Origin: Ctenosaura bakeri
Taxonomy: Eukaryota > Chordata > Lepidosauria > Squamata > Iguanidae
Length of the DNA: 64,000 bases
NCBI GenBank assembly: GCA_948474755.1
Contig: CAOLHI010001804.1
Coordinates: 434,001 to 498,000 of the forward strand
Direction: 5' to 3'
Under the pieces are notes generated by a model. That model made no database searches and was not told where the DNA came from. It was given only the letters and a program-made list of their open reading frames with translations. This document shows positions 1 through 12,502 of this stretch, piece by piece. A program made the translations under genes and the position numbers. The stretch's first letter is position 1. Every line of letters begins with the position of its first letter.

Positions 1-89
1 GGGTGCTTTGAGGGTGTTCCTGCATGGCAGGGGGTTGGACTGGATGGCCCGTGTGGTCTCTTCCAAATCTACATTCTATGATTCTATGA
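1..89 (+). mobile_element. CR1 LINE 3' end
   Basis: This is the last ~90 bp of a chicken-repeat-1 type LINE. It matches the 3' UTR of the antisense CR1 at 36890-38020 in this same window (the 'ggcagggggttggactgga' block followed by a 'ggtctcttcc' stretch) and finishes in tandem ATTCTATG octamers, the usual CR1 3' terminus. The rest of the copy lies outside the window. Confidence 0.85.
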
Positions 90-869
90 ACTGATAACAC
101 TCAAAATCATGTTGACAGATATAAAAACATCATAGTCTTTCACTGAGATGTACATTAGAGTGAACAGGAAACTCTACATATGTATAATCTCTTTGAATAT
201 TGAATAAAACTTGTGAATATTCAATAGAGCAGATGGGGAACCTCTGCTGAATACCTCACTGGCCATCCTGTTCACGCATTTATTTTCCTACTTGCAAGTG
301 TGTATATTCAAAAATGGGTTTGTTTGCAGAAAGCAGAATAAGTATTGTGTGGACTGGCTCTGCAATGAATAAAAATAAAGCAGTTCTTTTTCTGTTGGTT
401 GATCAACTGAACTAGTCATGCTTTGAAGGTGTTTCATTTGCTTTGAGAAGATTCATATATACACTCATATTTCTCAAACATTTGAAATGCTTCTGAAAAT
501 CTGTTTTGTTCGCTCTAGCAGAAATTTACTTTATAGAAGTATGCCCCACTGCAACATCTTGAAAGAGATAGATGAAGTAGTTGTTATCAACAAACTGACA
601 TTTGAACTTTGAAAATCTATCATACATCTTTAGTATGATTAAATGCAGCAGGGTATGATAAGTGAAGGTATTTGTTCAGGCTAATGTCAGAGCAGGGTTT
701 ACATTGCTAGTGCAATTAGTATCTTTGTTACAGGATGTTTTATAATTTAATTGTGGGGAGCAGTATTTTTTTCTTTTTTCTTTTTTAAGTTTGTTGGTTT
801 GGAAATAATAGCAAAATATTCTCATTCCGTACAGCCTGTCAGCCTTATTGTGTATTTGTGTTTTTACAG
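90..869. other. EZH2 intron, no recognised feature
   Basis: AT-rich intronic sequence upstream of the first visible EZH2 exon. I see no ORF, RNA gene or recognisable repeat. A pyrimidine-rich tract and a TTTTTACAG acceptor close it at 869. Confidence 0.5.
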
Positions 870-910
870 GTTATGGGCTGCTCATTGCAGAAAGATACAG
901 CTGAAAAAGG
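870..910 (+). CDS. EZH2: EZH2 exon (41 nt) just before the CXC domain
   Basis: EZH2 is the catalytic histone H3 lysine-27 methyltransferase of Polycomb repressive complex 2 and acts in the nucleus. This 41-nt exon reads LWAAHCRKIQLKK between split codons. Its first G completes an Arg codon from the previous exon, which is outside the window, and its final G starts an Asp codon completed at 18348. It is bounded by a TTTTTACAG acceptor and a GTTAGC donor. The peptide is the conserved basic stretch before the CXC domain of EZH1/EZH2. Assignment to EZH2 rests on this exon joining in phase to the clearly EZH2-type exon at 18348. Too short to be assigned on its own. Confidence 0.9.
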
Positions 911-1464
911 GTTAGCATCTTTACTTTTAGTTTTATGACCTGAAAACCAAGTGTTCTCTTTTGTTTCCCCTCAAAGAATGAACAAAAATACTGAACTACA
1001 TGAGGACCCAGAGTCAAGAAATTATCTAGCTGAGTAAATCTTTGTGGCCAGGTAGACTCAATTGTATATGCAGAGATTCTTTGTCTCTCAGGGCTTCCCC
1101 ACTTACTTCTACTAAAGTTACCTTAACACTCAAACAAAGCAACATGGGCACAGACCAGCCCTTTGAGTGAAGAGGGAAGTCCTGCTGATTTTGGATATAT
1201 TTTATGTTTATAGTACAGGATATATTTGCCCTATTTGCACAACAATGAATAGATATTTTGTGCTACTACAACTACACATAAATGTGAAAATGCTTGTTAG
1301 AATATTGAATTTAATGGTCTGAGTCCAATGCCTTTTGTGGATAGAGTTTCACAAACAGGATAAGACAGCAGAAACATTCCAAATGGCCATTTCGGGTCTA
1401 GTGAGTCTACCTGTGCATTACTGGCATTTAATCTGGCATGTTGTATTGTGGGCAAATGGGGAGG
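911..1464. other. EZH2 intron, no recognised feature
   Basis: Start of a 17.4-kb intron (911-18347). This stretch is AT-rich with no recognised repeat or gene. Confidence 0.4.
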
Positions 1465-1697
1465 TGCTTTGTGTGCTATAGTGGTTTGAGTGTTGGACTC
1501 TGGAGACCAGTATTCGAATACCTGCTTGGCCATAGAAACCCACTGGATGACCTTGGGCAAGTCATGCACTCTCAGCCTTAGATGAAAACAAAGTTAAACC
1601 CACTGAACAAATCTTGCCAAGAAAACCCTGTGATAAGTTCACTTTGGCATTGCCATAAATTGGGAATGACTTGAACGTGCACAGAAACAACAATTGG
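1465..1697 (+). mobile_element. tRNA-derived SINE (CORE/MIR-like)
   Basis: A pol III SINE. It has a tRNA-like head with an A-box-like 'gtggtttgagtgttggactc', a degraded B-box ('gtattcgaata'), then a body resembling the vertebrate CORE/MIR region ('ggatgaccttgggcaagtca'). The tail ends in 'aatgacttgaa' and an ACAA-rich run. A second copy of the same family is antisense at about 20425-20633. A few percent degraded; no convincing target duplication recognised. Confidence 0.8.
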
Positions 1698-2479
1698 AAC
1701 CTATTACACAGCCATCTAAAAATATTGCCAGCAGAACTAGGAATTAATCTTTGTATTGTGCCGACTGATTCTAGTCTACATGTTAATTTTTTTAAAAAAA
1801 CCAAAGTTCACTAGTGGTAGATTACACAACCTATGTTTATTTCTCTGTTACTCAGTTTCAGTACTGGTCTTCATTTTTAAAATAGAAAAAACACACAAAG
1901 CAGTTAGCAAAGAAGATAATCATACAAAATATAGATAACTGTAAAATAGTATTTTTTTAAAAAACGAAAGGCTAGTGAAATCTAACTGGCAGCAAATACA
2001 TATTACAAATACTTGTCACAGAAGATTCAGAAAGCATTAAGCTGACCTAAAGGTCTGTGTAAAGTATCTAAAGGAATCAGACAAAATGAGTTACCAAAGA
2101 TGCTTGATGAATATCTGAAGGCTGGGTGTTCTATAATGAAGATACCATAACTGATAAGGTCTTTGCTTGATTTACTTCTTGGTTGCTACCTACAGGCAGG
2201 AGGATCATGAGTGCTGGGCTAGCACCTACTGAGAGAGGTGTTCCATTGAGTATATAAGACTCAAACTGTTCCCTGGATAGTGCAGAGGAGCAATCCACAT
2301 AACAAGAGTTATCGCCTCTCGTGCAAGTGCAGTATGCTGTAGTCCATTAGATTTCTTTGTGTTAACTGTCAACTCCCTCATCTCTTTCTCAGTTTTTTAG
2401 ACTTTTCAGTGTCTCTTTAGCCTAGAAGCAAATAGCCATAGAGAATATGTACTGTATGATTCCAGCTTCGAATACTACT
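1698..2479. other. EZH2 intron, no recognised feature
   Basis: No gene or clear repeat recognised. The stretch around 2250 contains 'gagtatataagactcaaac', a TATA-like string that could belong to an old retroelement 5' region, but nothing supports this further. Confidence 0.3.
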
Positions 2480-2809
2480 CGTCAGCAACCAAGCCAGTGA
2501 CATTCTGCTCCGCTATAGCCTTCAGATTGTCTTGCATGGCAGCCTACTTGAAACACATAATAGCAGTCAAGCTGCCAGGCTATCTTAGTGCAGAAAAAGC
2601 TGGAACTGGATGTGGGAGTTTGAGCTACTGAAGCTACTTGATCAAAGAGCATGTGGTATGGAAATAGCACCACACTGTTTATGTATTTCTTGGAGGGGAA
2701 AGCCACTCCATTCAGAACAGAATATCTCCCCAGATGCCAGATTTGGGAACTGTAATAACTCATTACTGACCCATCTCCTGCACTGACACATACCTGATTC
2801 AGATGGAAT

Positions 2810-4300
2810 GGAGATGTAGTGTTGGGTGATGTTTGCATAACAGGTCACTGAATAATATTCTGTAGCAGCTTGTTAGAGATGTTAAGGTGCATAGAATACA
2901 AGATAGAACACTGTTGCACCCCGCAGTTTAAGTGCTATAATGTTGGATAAATCTCTCTTTCCTGCCCGATACCCTTGGTCTGGGTGTGTATTGTGCATTC
3001 AGCCCGCAACCCAGCAAGACCATGTTGGTTGCTTTGACATCATCTGTAATTCACCTTACTGGTTGCCCTCCTCCTCCTTTTCCCACTACTTCATTCAAAG
3101 TATTTTAGGAGAAACCAAATTCTATGCAAGTTTTTCTCAAGCGATTGTACTGTTGCATAGTGTTTGGGAAAACAGCTACATACTCTTGTTTAGGGATCCA
3201 GAGGTCCATTCAGTAGTTGTTGTTTCTCCCTAGGGTATCATTCTTTGTTCCATCAGATATGTGATTTGATGATGCGAGCATGAACATGTACATGATGCAA
3301 AATTTCAGGCCTACTGAAGATCCTGTCAACTTTTCCTTTTGGATAAGACTACTCCTTATGGAGCACTGGCCACAAGAGAAAAAAGAAGGCTGTTTTTCAA
3401 GGAAACTGGAAATGTAGTCCAGGAGCAGATAACTCTGTTGAGCAGCATGACAGGCTGCAAGTTAAATTCTTGCTACAAGTAGCTAGCCTGTGAAGATACT
3501 CTTTGCTTCATCCATAGCAGTGAATCAAGATGTTTTTGCAATAGCATAGACCTATTTTAATGCTTAACCAATGAAAAATTGGTTAGCAATCAAAACCTTT
3601 CCAATACAGCTAAATGGATTTGTGGATTTGCTTTGAACAGCACTTTTTCCCAGTCTAGTACTCAAAAGTAACTTACAGAAATTAAAATAGGTGATACTTT
3701 TAAAAAAATATTATTTGCGTTTGATGGTTTGCCCCAACAGGGGGAACTTTTGTTCCATTTCTTTTTCTGCTTTACTACCAAATGAGATAAACAAATTGCT
3801 TTTCAAGAGAAAGAGATTAGGTTTTGCTCGCAGTATTTTATAATTTCCAGATGGGGTGCTAACCTGCAACATACTATACTGGGCCTGAGAGATTTGAATG
3901 ATACCCTTAGCTTAAAGAATTGTGATGTTGGCCAATATCCTTCGTGTACTAAGGATGGCAATTTTCATTACAGTAGATTAAAATAATGCATATTTTAACG
4001 TCATTATTTACCTTTGACATATTTTTCCTCTGTTGGCATAGAGGTTTGTCATGGCATGAGAAGTTTATGTTTTTGTTTTTTCTTTACAATATGGTGACTG
4101 AATCAGAGCTTCATCAGACATGTATTGTCACCTTCCCATTTATAGATAGCAGGCTTTTATTTATTATTTTATTATTTATTATTTTAAAGCTCTGTCAGTG
4201 CCGGCAAACCTGTTTCTGCTCTTGGTCTGCTGCAGTTTGGTTCTGTTAATCTTGAGAAATCTCATTTAATTCCCATTCATGACATTAATATAGGGGTCTG
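2810..4300. other. Unassigned intronic stretch within the old DIRS-like block
   Basis: Between the possible gag remnant and the RT/RNase H remnant. No reading frame here matches a family I recognise. Probably decayed retroelement sequence by position, but this is inference only. Confidence 0.3.
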
Positions 4301-4301
4301 T

Positions 4302-4716
4302 TTGTTTTCTTCCAGAAGACAAATATCTTTGTTTGCCTTCCATGGCCAGAGAGGTGATTCATCGACATATGCTGTCAATAGGGACTTCTGCCTTGTTCAG
4401 TTAATGGCATTATGTGGATTTCTCTGTTTCATGCAGCCTCTTCTGTCATGGCTCTTTTCTTGTTATTGCTCCAATATTAATCTCTTGTTGATTTGGCTAA
4501 AAATATCAGTTTCTACAGCACACCCTTTGGTAGTAGACCACTGTTTTGCTATCTTAGGGAAGAGATGCCATTTGTATCTTCACAGCATTTTTTTGACTCA
4601 GAACAGATGTTTCCAGTACAGAGTGGTGAAGATACTGTCAACAACTGCAACATTTAGGTTGATGCTCATGGTTGGGGCAATCCCTTCACATCAATGTCTT
4701 TGAAATGTCAGTGGTT
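4302..4716 (+). pseudogene. DIRS-like RT/RNase H remnant
   Basis: The frame reading through a 'QLMALCGFLCFMQPLLSWL' stretch resembles the RT-RNase H connection of the intact-looking DIRS copies (there RIQQLLxYM followed by WLRAxPLQHWF). It is followed by a 'DAHGWG' stretch comparable to the RNase H 'TDxSLLGWGAH' motif. The reading frame is interrupted and the piece ends abruptly at a CR1 insertion near 4717. It was part of the replication polyprotein of an old family-B DIRS element. Assignment is by alignment by eye. Confidence 0.45.
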
Positions 4717-6640
4717 TCAGAAGAACAGGTACAGCAGCTTGAGGCGGATGTATCTACAGTTCAGCTTATTAAAGAAGGTGAAGCTGTTTGTAAAAAGTGG
4801 AGCAAACTCCTCGGGATGGCAAGAAATGGGGGGGGGTGCCTCTAGGGAGGCTGACAGCCTCAAAACACAGATGGGAGATATTGGGAGGTATGTAACTCAC
4901 CAAAGCAGAGCTATTAAGAACTGTGCTTCATGCTTAAGAGTTACATAACTGATTCCAAGCTTTCTCTTTAATCATTGATTATGGGGTGCAGGAACAGGGT
5001 CAAGAGCCTCACAACTATGAAGTCATGGAAGAAGAGATGTATGGTGATGGCATGTAATTTCCTGTTGCAAGGAACAAAAACAGTGGTTTATGGTTCTAAT
5101 AAGATATCTCAAGAGGTGTGTTGTTTCCCAGGGTCAAAGATTCATGACGTAACAGACAAGCTACCAAGATTCATCATTCCTCTGACCATTACCTCTTCCT
5201 TCTGAGACGTGTTGGAACAAATGATACTGCAAGATAGAACCTTCAACATATTGCAGGAGACTATGAAGCTCTGGGGAAGAAGCCAGTGGACCTTGGGGCA
5301 TAGGTTGTTGTTTCATCACTGCCTCCTGTTGAAGGATATGGTCCAGGAAGATAGAGAAGAATATTAGGAGTGAATATTTGGCTTCACAGATGGTGCCATC
5401 AGGAAAGATTTGTGTTCCCTAGTCTGCATTTTCATGAAGAACGACTTCTGGCAGGAGATAAGTAGCACGACACAGCAGTTGGAAATAATGCATTTGCTAG
5501 AAGTCTTCCAAACCTGATCAGGAGAGCTTTAAGCTGAGTTATTTGGGGGAGGAAGACAGTATTCCAGAGGGTAGGGAGACACAAGTAGCCTCAACAATGC
5601 AGAGGGAATTGGCCAGTAGTACAAGAGCCCAACAATGGGCAGAAAAAACAACAACATGAGAGAAGCTGGAAGAATGACCCATGGTCTTAGATGTCTCTTC
5701 CTTGACCAAAAGAGCACAAGAAAGAAATAAGATGAATGAAATTCTTAACACAAGAAGATAAATATTATTAAATAGGCTTCACTGAAACCTGGTGGTATGA
5801 CCCTTGTGATTGGAATGTAGTATTGGAAGGTTATAACCTATTCTAAAGAAATAGACTGAATAGGAAAGGAGTAGCAGCAGCATTGTATGTCAAGGATGTG
5901 TACATCTGTGAGGAAATCTAAGAGCATGGAAAACTGATTGAGAGCCATTGGTAAAAAAGGGAAAAGAAACAACAATGATAACTTTGTAGGGCTCTTCTTC
6001 AGGTGCCTCAGCCAGACTGAAGATTTAGAAGTCACTTTCCAAGAACAAATGGCTAGATGGAGATAGTAGTAATAAGAAACTTCAACTACTCTCATGGTTT
6101 TTGGAATCACATTCTGTGAAGAGTGTAGGGATCAAGAAATTCCTCACTAGTCTTGCAGAAAATAATCATTATACAAAAGGTGGAGGAAGCAACAAGGGTT
6201 GCTACTTGCTATTTTGGATTTGATCTTAACAGATAGAGATGAATTAATAGGATGGAAGTGGTGGGATATTGACAAGCAGGAACACATCCAGAGAAAGGCA
6301 ACCATGATGGTAAAACGTCTGGAAGTCAAACCTTATGAGGAATCACTGCGGGAGCTGGTTATGTTTAGCCTGGAGAAAAGAAGGTTGAAATGTGACATGA
6401 TAGCTCTTTTTAAACAAGAGGATGGATGTCATGTAGAAGATTGAGCAAGTTTGTTTTCTTCTGCTCCCGTGATTATATAACCCAAATCAATAGATTGTTT
6501 AGGAAGAGATTCTTCCTAAACATTAGGAAGATTTTTTTCTTTTTTTCTTTTCTCTTTTCTTTTTTTGCATGCAGAGAGTTGGACTAAATTACCCTTGTGG
6601 TCCTTCCAACTCTGGAATTCTGTGATTCTACGAACCATAT
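4717..6640 (+). mobile_element. Degraded CR1 LINE with internal deletion
   Basis: A CR1 copy with recognisable parts in order. ORF1 is represented by a coiled-coil-like start near 4720 and a stretch at about 5100-5180 reading EVCCFPGSKIHDVTDKLPR, matching EVCCLPGARVNHITERLTR of the better CR1 at 58.7 kb. The endonuclease start lies at about 5765-5940. Then there is a jump to an endonuclease fragment reading LDLILTDRDEL near 6215, directly joined to the RT C-terminus (about 6270-6440, RKATMMVKRLE...). The 3' UTR runs to about 6640. Most of the RT is deleted. It interrupts the old DIRS-like copy. Confidence 0.75.
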
Positions 6641-7190
6641 TGAACAAGCAATTCCCATCGTCCTGCAGATGAGCATGTTGCAACCATGGATTGCTGGGAA
6701 ATGCCTCTTTTCTCCAGTGAACAGAAAGGTATCTTTACATTTTCCCACAGTGACCAAGGTTCTTGGCAAGATCTGGTGGGACAAGGTAGACTGTTACCTC
6801 ATAGAGGTTTCTGATCTTCCTTTGGATGTCCCATGGAGAATTTTATAGTTTCCTTTTGGAGACAATGTGATCTTTCTGTTTTTTCATTCTTTACCCAAAC
6901 ATGGCTGCTCTTAGACTAAGGACACGAAGAATTCAATGAACTCTGGGTTTTTGCAGATTCTGTTCATACTAACATGAGGGACATGTAAGCCCTCTACCAT
7001 AAAGTCTTACCAGCCCAAATCTATGGTTTCTTTAACTATGTCCTTCTCTGTGGTATAGATTCTTCAGCTGTTTTTCTTTTGTTATGCTGCAAGATGAAGG
7101 GCTGAATTTCTACTCATTAAAAGTTTACTTGGCTGCCCTTAATGCAACACTTATCAACCATGTATTCACCTGCATCTTCATTTACCTTGC
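6641..7190 (+). pseudogene. DIRS-like remnant: end of RNase H region and start of tyrosine recombinase
   Basis: Reading frames here carry a decayed counterpart of the 'PVLTLHAWRIL' region of DIRS copy 2 ('DLPLDVPWRIL' at about 6811-6845). Near 7084-7150 lies 'GLNFYSLKVYLAAL', matching 'GLAFPSLKVYLTTI' in the YR N-terminal part of DIRS copy 1. Multiple stops and indels. It continues after the SINE and L1 insertions at 16599. Confidence 0.6.
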
Positions 7191-7198
7191 TAAAAGTT

Positions 7199-7434
7199 TT
7201 TTTTATTATTATTTATTTGTATCCCGCCTCTCCATATGGATCGAGGCGGCGAACAACTTACAAATAGCATGTATTTCAAAACATTTCTATACATGCCCCC
7301 AACAAGCTGGGTACTCATTTTACCAACCTGCGAAAGGATGGAAGGCTGAGTCAACCTTGGAGCCTGGCAGGATCGAACTTACAGCTTGTGGCTTGCAATA
7401 CTGGCATTTAACAACTGCGCCACCAGGGTTCCTT
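7199..7434 (-). mobile_element. tRNA-derived SINE with L2-type 3' tail
   Basis: Read on the minus strand this starts with 'ggtggcgcagttgttaaatg' (A-box-like tRNA head), has a B-box-like 'aagttcgatcctg', and ends in a segment with 'gaggcgggatacaaataaat' and a TAA-rich tail. The same 3' segment terminates the L2 LINE at about 51000. It is therefore a SINE that borrowed an L2 3' end, which is how such SINEs recruit the L2 reverse transcriptase. It sits inside the old DIRS-like YR remnant. Confidence 0.8.
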
Positions 7435-7435
7435 C

Positions 7436-7598
7436 AGATCTTCAACAAGGAAAACCTCTCCCTGTTCCAGTATGGTACTCTTCCAACCCATTAAGTTATT
7501 TGAGACAACTTGTTGCAAAATGCTTGGAATATTTTCTCTTTTGTGGATTGTTTCTAACTGTCATTACAACTTGACAAGTCAGCTAACTATGCACTCTT
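7436..7598 (+). pseudogene. DIRS-like tyrosine recombinase remnant between SINE and L1
   Basis: A short decayed continuation of the family-B DIRS recombinase region between two later insertions. It ends in the left copy of the 23-bp L1 target duplication (7576-7598), the other copy of which is 16576-16598. No open frame. Confidence 0.4.
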
Positions 7599-10500
7599 TT
7601 TTTTAAATAATTTTATTGAATTATAAATTTACAAACATTAAAAATGTATACACACAAAAACAAAACAAAAAAGCAAATTCATAAGTGTACTAATGAGATA
7701 TAAAAGGTGGCATCTTTTTTTCATATTATATACCAACCTACCAATATATTCATAATCTCAAATTCTATCTATAAAGTGCACTATTAAACATTACCAACAA
7801 TAATTAAAACAAAAATAAACAAACATTATGCATTAAATATAACGCAATAAACAGTACATAAACAATTAGTGACTTCCTTTCTCTTCTCCGTTAGGTTATG
7901 CAGTCATATTTGTCTTTTAATCCTGACTAATTGATTTATTTTCCCATAATCTTTATTGTGTTTTAAGGACTCTGATCTATTCATTGTATTTATCAATTTA
8001 TTTACCAATCACTTCATACCATTCATTGATATGTTTTATTAACTTATCTCTTACATTTCAATGTTGCTGAATCTCATCTTCCTATTCTGTATCTTACATC
8101 TTAATATTACTAAATATCCTATAACCCATCTTACTTAACTTATTCATAAAATCCTACTACTACATAGTCTCCCCACTTTTCTTTCCACAAGGGAGTCAAA
8201 ATTTCCCATTCTTGTTTAAAAGTGTTCTTAAGTTTATTTTCTAACATTAATGTTAATTTATACATTTCAGCCAATTCATACAATTTAAACGTCCAGTCTT
8301 CAAGTAGTGGTATATTGTCACTTTCCAATTTTTCGCAAATGTTATTCTAGCCGCATATATTATATAATGTAATATTCTGGAGTATCTTTTCCTTAATAAT
8401 AAATCTAAATTATCAAATATATTCAATAAGTATACCTCAGGTGACATTGGAAACTTAATTTTTAAATGCTTTGTGATTTGCTCATGCATTTGTATCCAAT
8501 ATTTTCTCGCTTTTTTGCATCGCCACTAACTATGAATAAAAGATCCAATTTCTTGACATTTCAAACATCTAGCAGACTTATTATATTTACTCATCTTTGA
8601 AATTTGTACTGGAGTTAAATACCATCTGTAATACATTTTTTAAAAAATTCCTTCAAATTGTAGCTTCTCGTAAATTCTTGATTTATTTTCCAAGCGTTTT
8701 CCCATTGTTCCAATGTTATTGGATGTCCTAAGTCCTGAGCCCATTTTATCATATTATTCTTTACTGTACCTTTTTCTAATTCTAAATTTAGAAGCATTTT
8801 ATAAATTTTACTTAGGGGACGTTTTGCTCCTTACTTCATTATTTTATCAAATTCCATTTCATCTAATGATATTCCCCTATTTTCACTATGTAATTCATAT
8901 TTTTCTACTAATTGTCTATATAAAAGCCATTGTGTTGTGTATCCCTCTGCAATTAATTATTCTGTTTTTCAATTTTATATTATTTCCCTCCTTTTTAAGT
9001 ATATCTTTGTATGTCACCCATTCTTTCATCTGTATTTTTTCTAATCTATAAAATGCTTCATGAGGTGAAACCCAATAGGGGAGTTTTAAATATATCTTAT
9101 TTTTAACTTTTAACCAGATCTTTAAAATTGCTTTCCTGTCATAATGTTCCACGAATTCTTTATTAATTTTATGTTTTTCATACCATAGGTATGCATGCCA
9201 TCCGTAGTACAAATTGAATCCTTCCAAATTCAGTAATTTTGGTTTAGATAGTGTAATCCATTCCTTAAACCGTATTAATGAAGAAGGTTCATAGTAAAGC
9301 TTTAAATCCGGTAGATTTAATCCTCCCTTTTCCTTTGTCTCTTTTAAATATCTCATTTTAATTCTTGATTTTTTCCCGTTCCAGATAAATTTGTTTAATT
9401 CCTGCTCCCAAATTTTAAATGGTTTTTCATTCATTATTATAGGTAAATTTTGAAAGAGAAACATCATTTTAGATAATACATCCACTTTTATTGTAGATAT
9501 TCTTCCTAATAAGGAAAGATTTACTTTATTCCAATTTCTCAATTCTTTCGTTATTTCATTCCAGATTTTTTGTAGTTATTTTCAAACAATTCTGAATTGT
9601 GTTTTGTTATTATTATTCCTGAATATCTTACTTTTTTTGGCAGTTTTAAAACCTGAAATTTCTGCTAATTCAGATTCTTGTTCTTGTGTAATGTTGTTAG
9701 TAATCATTAATGATTTTTATTTATTTATTTTGAATCCTGCTACTTCCCCAAATTGTCTTAGCAGTTCTGAGATTTTCTTGATACTGCTGAAAGGGTCCTC
9801 TAATATTATCACTAAATTATCTGCGTATGCTTTTACTTTGAATTCATATTCTTGTACTCCTGATAAATGTATTGTTCCTTATTTTTTATCAAAATTTCCA
9901 GACATATTATAAAAAGTAAAGATGAAAATGAGCATCCTTGTCTTGTACCGCTGTGTATTTCAAATTGTCTTGTTCTTTCCCCATTTATAATTAAACAAGC
10001 TTTCTGATCATTATAAATTGCTATTATCCATTCCATTAATCTTGTCTCCCATTCCCATTCTCTTTAGTATTTCAAACATAAAAGGCCAATTTACATTATC
10101 AAACGCTTTCTCTGCATCTAAAAATATTAATGCTAATTTTTTTTCTGATTTTGCTTTTAGTAGTATTCTATTATATCTAAAATTATTCTTATGTTATTTT
10201 TTAAATATCTTCCGGGAAGAAAACCATTTTGATCTTCGTACACCCATTTCTCCAATATCTTCTTTAAACGTTCTGTCAAAATTAAAGCAAATATTTTATA
10301 ATCTATATTTAATAGGGAAATTGGTCTGTAGTTTCTTTTGTCTAATATATCTTTCCCTTCTTTTGGTATCAGGACCATACTTGATTCCTTCCAAGTATTT
10401 GGGATTTCTTGATTCTTAATTGAATTAAATACCTCTAGTAACAGAGGGGTTAATGATTCCTGAAAAGTTTTATAATAAAGTGCCATGAAGCCATCTGATC

Positions 10501-11679
10501 CAGGAGCTTTTTCTATCTTCAGTTTATTAATTGCATTTGTAATTTCTTGTATTGTTATCGGTTTATCCAATTCTTCTCTTTATTTTTTTGTTCCTGTGTT
10601 TGCGGTATGTTTTTGAAAAGTTCTTGGAAATAGTTAACAAAGATATGTTTTATTTTTGCTTGTTGATAATAAATATTTTGTCCTTCTTTGATTCCTTTAA
10701 TATTACGTTTTTCCTTTTCTTTTTTTAATCTGTATGATAGCCATCTTCCTGGTTTATTCGCATGTTCAAATTGTCTTTGCTTTGTAAATTTCATTTTAAT
10801 CTCAATCTCATTAGTTGTCAACATTGATAATTGTTTAGTTAATACTTTCATCTCTTTCTGTATCTTAGAGTCACGTGGATTTCTTTTGAGTTCCTTTTCT
10901 TTCTCCTGCAACATCTTTTGTATTCAAATCTTTTTTCTTTTTTCTTTTTTTTACATTTTATCAGCCAGGCTTGTTGATTTATGAAAAAAAACCCTCATTA
11001 CAGCTTTACTTGTTTCCTACACTGTTTGTATTGTTTGGCCTTTATCTAAATTAATCTCTAAGAAATTTTTCAATTCAATTTTTGCTCTTTCTATTATTGT
11101 TTCATTTTTCAACAAATTGTAATTAATTCTCCAGTTAAATTTTTTCTTACTATATTGAATTGTCAGTACCCCGTATTTTCCAGCGTATAAGACGACTGGG
11201 CACATAAGACGACCCCCAACTTTTCCAGTTAAAATATAGAGTTTGGGATATACTCGCCGTATAAGACTACCCCTTTTCCAACGCACACCAAATAAAAATT
11301 TAAAAAACATCAGATTTGATTTCAATATGGTAATTTTAATTCAAATGCTTATGACATGCAGGTACTTAGCAGGAAAACTGTCACTTATAAACATAAGGCT
11401 GTTTGTCATCAAACATGTAAACATAAAACAGTGCAAGTGGATTAAACTTTTCCTAATTCACTCTAAAGCTGAAAGGAAGAATAAGACAATAAACCCATGG
11501 GAGCTGCCATGCTGTTTGTTTTCTAAGCTGTCAACCAAACTGGAGCTGATGATGATAGGAGGAAGATAACAAACAATAGAGAGAGCAAGTGCCGGGCAAG
11601 TCCCTGTTGAGTTAGCAATGTCCATCGTAACTGCAAGCTACGGTATTTTTACAGGTTTTGCTGGCATGACAGTTTCCCT

Positions 11680-11760
11680 TTAAAAGCCTTCAGAATCCTC
11701 CTGTTCGTCATCTGATATAAGTACATCAATGACATCTTGTGATACATGTGGAGGGCTGAT
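11680..11760 (-). pseudogene. Possible transposase C-terminal remnant
   Basis: Read on the minus strand, a short open stretch ends VIDVLISDDEQEDSEGF followed by a TAA at 11680-11682. Acidic tails of this kind close many pogo-type (CENP-B-like) transposases and proteins domesticated from them. Together with the TA duplication and the inverted repeats it suggests the parent element was pogo-like. The piece is too short for certainty. Confidence 0.4.
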
Positions 11761-12276
11761 TGTAAACACACTTCAGAGCAAAGCTAAGCAGCAATTAACT
11801 GTTTTAAGGTTATGAACCATCCTGAACACCCTGTTAAGCTTCTGAGTTCCTCCTGCCTGCAACTATGCAATAGGAAGCAGACTCTCTCTAACAGTATCAA
11901 TGCAATACTGAAACCTACTCAGAAGTCTGAATTAACTACAAATCAAAACAACAACATAATAATAGCAAAAGACGGGGTGCTTTGACAAATAGCCTTTCTG
12001 TTCTGGGCTCAGAACATCCCAAAGAAATGTAAGTTGCTTTCTATAAGCCCACTTCGAAGTTCAAAAATGCTACGACTGGTAGGTTCTCCAATCTTACAGC
12101 AGTCCACTTTTTCCTCACCCAGTCACCAAGCAGAAATGTGGCCTAAGCCATGTTTTTTATGCTTCTGCATAAATCCTTGGTCATAAATACAATCCAAAAC
12201 TGAAACATTTTTAAAAGGATGATATTTGAATTTCAACATGTCAACATTTTGTTAGAGAAAGAATAAGGAGAGTTAC

Positions 12277-12502
12277 CTTACTTCAGCAGGTGGATTTTGG
12301 GAATAAGGACTTGCAGAACATGGCAAAATCCTAACAACAGCACCAGGGTGATATGTTTCCAAAACACGTATTGCTGTAGGGTAAACCTGTTCCTTAAAGG
12401 CAAATTCTACATAGTCCTCACTGTGGAAATCAAGAGGTGTCCTTCTGAAAGGTGCCTGTGCACTAGGACACATTTCCCACCATGTTCCATAAGTTCTAAA
12501 TA
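12277..12502 (-). pseudogene. FBXL4: FBXL4-like exon captured inside a DNA transposon
   Basis: FBXL4 is an F-box/leucine-rich-repeat protein linked to mitochondrial maintenance. On the minus strand this 226-nt block encodes about 76 uninterrupted residues, starting [18 protein letters not shown] and including [17 protein letters not shown] and [11 protein letters not shown] recognise this as the N-terminal, pre-F-box part of FBXL4. The block is bounded exactly by a CAG acceptor (12503-12505) and a GTAACT donor (12271-12276), with split codons at both ends, as a whole exon would be. Only this exon is present, it lies inside the 1.77-kb transposon, and the flanks are not FBXL4 coding. It is therefore read as a transduplicated exon and not the gene itself. 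Recognition is from memory of the family; a protein search would settle it. Confidence 0.75.

Noticed and set aside
12277..12502. FBXL4-like block as the real FBXL4 gene
   Set aside because: Only one exon is present, inside a transposon that lies in an L1 in an EZH2 intron; no neighbouring FBXL4 exons are visible.
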